DNA of 32,104 bases from Sva-25 sp039714995 (lineage in GTDB: Bacteria; Pseudomonadota; Gammaproteobacteria; Chromatiales; Chromatiaceae): NCBI GenBank assembly GCA_039714995.1, contig JBDLII010000006.1:1-32104 (forward strand), in the 5' to 3' direction. This document shows, in pieces, positions 31,138 through 32,104 of the stretch. The stretch's first letter is position 1. Each line of letters opens with the position of its first letter. The translations under genes were made by a program, and so were the position numbers. The notes under the pieces were generated by a model. It searched no databases. It had not been told where the DNA came from and saw only the letters and a list, made by a program, of their open reading frames with translations.

Positions 31138-31839
31138 ATGAGTAATCCACTTCTACAAATATTACGCACAGTTGTTTGTTGCAGCATCCTGCTCTGCACT
31201 CCCCTGCTGCATGCAGAGGAGCGGGCTGTCTCACCGGCCATCAACAGCTATTTTGAAGATCCCGACTGGCGGCAGTGGGTCAACACCTTCGAACGCCCCG
31301 GCCGGGAGGTGTATGACAGGCGCCATGCAATCGTTGCTGCCACTGGCGTCAGGCCTGGAATGGTGGTGGCGGACATCGGCGCTGGCACCGGGCTGTTTAC
31401 CCGGCTCTTTGCAGAGAGGGTGGGAACAACCGGCAAAGTCTATGCGGTCGATATCTCGCAGCCATTTATCGAAAACATTCTACGGACTTCACGCGAGCAG
31501 GGGTTCGGAAATGTGGTGGGTATCGTCAACAACGACAAGGATGTCTCACTGCCGGCTGACTCGATCGATTTGGCTTTTCTGGTCGACACCTATCACCATT
31601 TCGAGTATCCGCTCAGTATGCTGGCTTCGATCCGGAGGTCGCTCAAAGAGGGGGGAACACTGATCATCATCGACTTCCGTCGCGACCCACGTCGCAGTTC
31701 CAACTGGGTCATGCAGCATGTGCGCGTCGGGAAGGAGGCAGTGATCGATGAGGTCACCAGGGCTGGCTTTCAATTGCTCGATGACAAGGAGCTGCTGCGT
31801 TCAAACTACTACCTGGTGTTCAGGAAGTCGGATGGATAA
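31138..31839 (+). CDS. Class I SAM-dependent methyltransferase with a signal peptide
   Basis: A 233-residue protein. Residues 1-26 resemble a Sec signal peptide (VVCCSILLCTPLLHA with cleavage before EE). The rest is a Rossmann-type methyltransferase domain: motif I VVADIGAGTGLFT (76-88, with D79, G81, G83, G85), the acidic residue D104 of VYAVDIS, DLAFLVDTYHHFEYP and the LKEGGTLIIIDFRRDP strand. The ATG at 31138 has GAGAGAC before it; an in-frame ATG at 31126 adds four residues. Export of a SAM-dependent enzyme is odd because SAM is cytoplasmic, so the hydrophobic start may be an anchor. Substrate is unknown. The gene stands alone. Confidence 0.85.
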   Translation: MSNPLLQILRTVVCCSILLCTPLLHAEERAVSPAINSYFEDPDWRQWVNTFERPGREVYDRRHAIVAATGVRPGMVVADIGAGTGLFTRLFAERVGTTGKVYAVDISQPFIENILRTSREQGFGNVVGIVNNDKDVSLPADSIDLAFLVDTYHHFEYPLSMLASIRRSLKEGGTLIIIDFRRDPRRSSNWVMQHVRVGKEAVIDEVTRAGFQLLDDKELLRSNYYLVFRKSDG

Positions 31840-31874
31840 AGAGGCAGGTCGGGTTGGCGCAGTGTAACGCGACA

Positions 31875-31920
31875 GAACTGTTCATGGATCCATCCTGGTG
31901 ATGGCTTCTGTCTGGGAGGA
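31875..31920 (+). repeat. Imperfect 46-bp direct repeat, first copy
   Basis: 38 of 46 bases match 32059-32104, including the shared run GGTGATGGCTTCTG and the start GAACTGTTC. The second copy touches the window edge, so the array may continue. It follows the methyltransferase gene and lies in no evident gene. Confidence 0.6.
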
Positions 31921-31991
31921 TTTATATAGTGTGGAGAAGGAGGGATTATTCCGGGCGTCCTGCCCTCCACCCCTTCGGGGCCTGCCTGCGG

Positions 31992-32017
31992 CAGTTCAAA
32001 TCGCCTCCTGCGATTTG
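31992..32017. repeat. CAAATCGC / GCGATTTG hairpin
   Basis: CAAATCGC (31997-32004) and GCGATTTG (32010-32017) form an 8-bp stem around a five-base loop. The preceding CAGTTCAAA is shared with the hairpin at 30614-30650, so the two are the same family. It lies between the two 46-bp direct repeats. Confidence 0.65.
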
Positions 32018-32058
32018 ATCAAACCCTCTGATCGGGTTCTCATCCCTCCGCTGGCATG

Positions 32059-32104
32059 GAACTGTTCTTTGTTCAATCCAGGTGATGGCTTCTGATTGGG
32101 ATGA
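32059..32104 (+). repeat. Imperfect 46-bp direct repeat, second copy
   Basis: See the first copy at 31875-31920. It runs to the last base of the window and its true end cannot be seen. Confidence 0.6.

Overview
The window looks like chromosomal DNA from a chemolithoautotrophic, sulfur-oxidising gammaproteobacterium of the Chromatiales / Sedimenticola / Thiodiazotropha type. This is inferred from gene content and not from a marker-gene comparison. Supporting signs are a form IA RuBisCO operon with its CbbQ/CbbO activase, a divergent CbbR, a rhodanese / TSUP exporter / SQR-like group, a RelA with a degenerate hydrolase domain, an E. coli-like ParC, and GTAG-type REP elements with a REP-associated transposase. 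No phage, plasmid, CRISPR or classical IS element is visible.

Region 1 (1-2970): the tail of an unidentified gene, a membrane-anchored J-domain protein (DUF805, zinc ribbon, J domain), a palindromic repeat, a 147-residue protein of unknown function, a composite repeat and cbbR. Region 2 (2971-8869): tandem CbbR-type boxes, then cbbL, cbbS, a 105-residue unknown protein, cbbQ and cbbO, all on +. Strong stem-loops lie in the cbbL-cbbS and cbbS-unknown gaps. Region 3 (8870-11707): a good sigma70-type promoter, a rhodanese, a TSUP permease and, convergent to them, an SQR-like flavoprotein that lacks one of the usual redox cysteines.

Region 4 (11751-17012, minus strand): relA, a REP-associated tyrosine transposase bracketed by inverted GTAG-REPs, and parC. 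Region 5 (17328-24863, plus strand): a two-subunit sodium:solute symporter (DUF4212 plus a large subunit with an EF-hand-like loop), a terminator and a palindromic repeat, a small membrane-anchored protein, a cNMP/CBS/DUF294 nucleotidyltransferase-like regulator translationally coupled to a DEDDh exonuclease, and acs. This set suggests uptake, sensing and activation of acetate or another short carboxylate, and would give a CO2 fixer a mixotrophic option.

Region 6 (24884-32104): a NYN-nuclease / cold-shock fusion just after acs, a sevenfold heptanucleotide tandem repeat, a secreted protein of unknown function divergent from a putative 2OG-Fe(II) oxygenase, a P-type cation ATPase, a tRNA-Arg(ACG) with promoter and terminator, an apparently exported methyltransferase, and terminal repeats. 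At least five small palindromic repeat families are scattered through the intergenic gaps.
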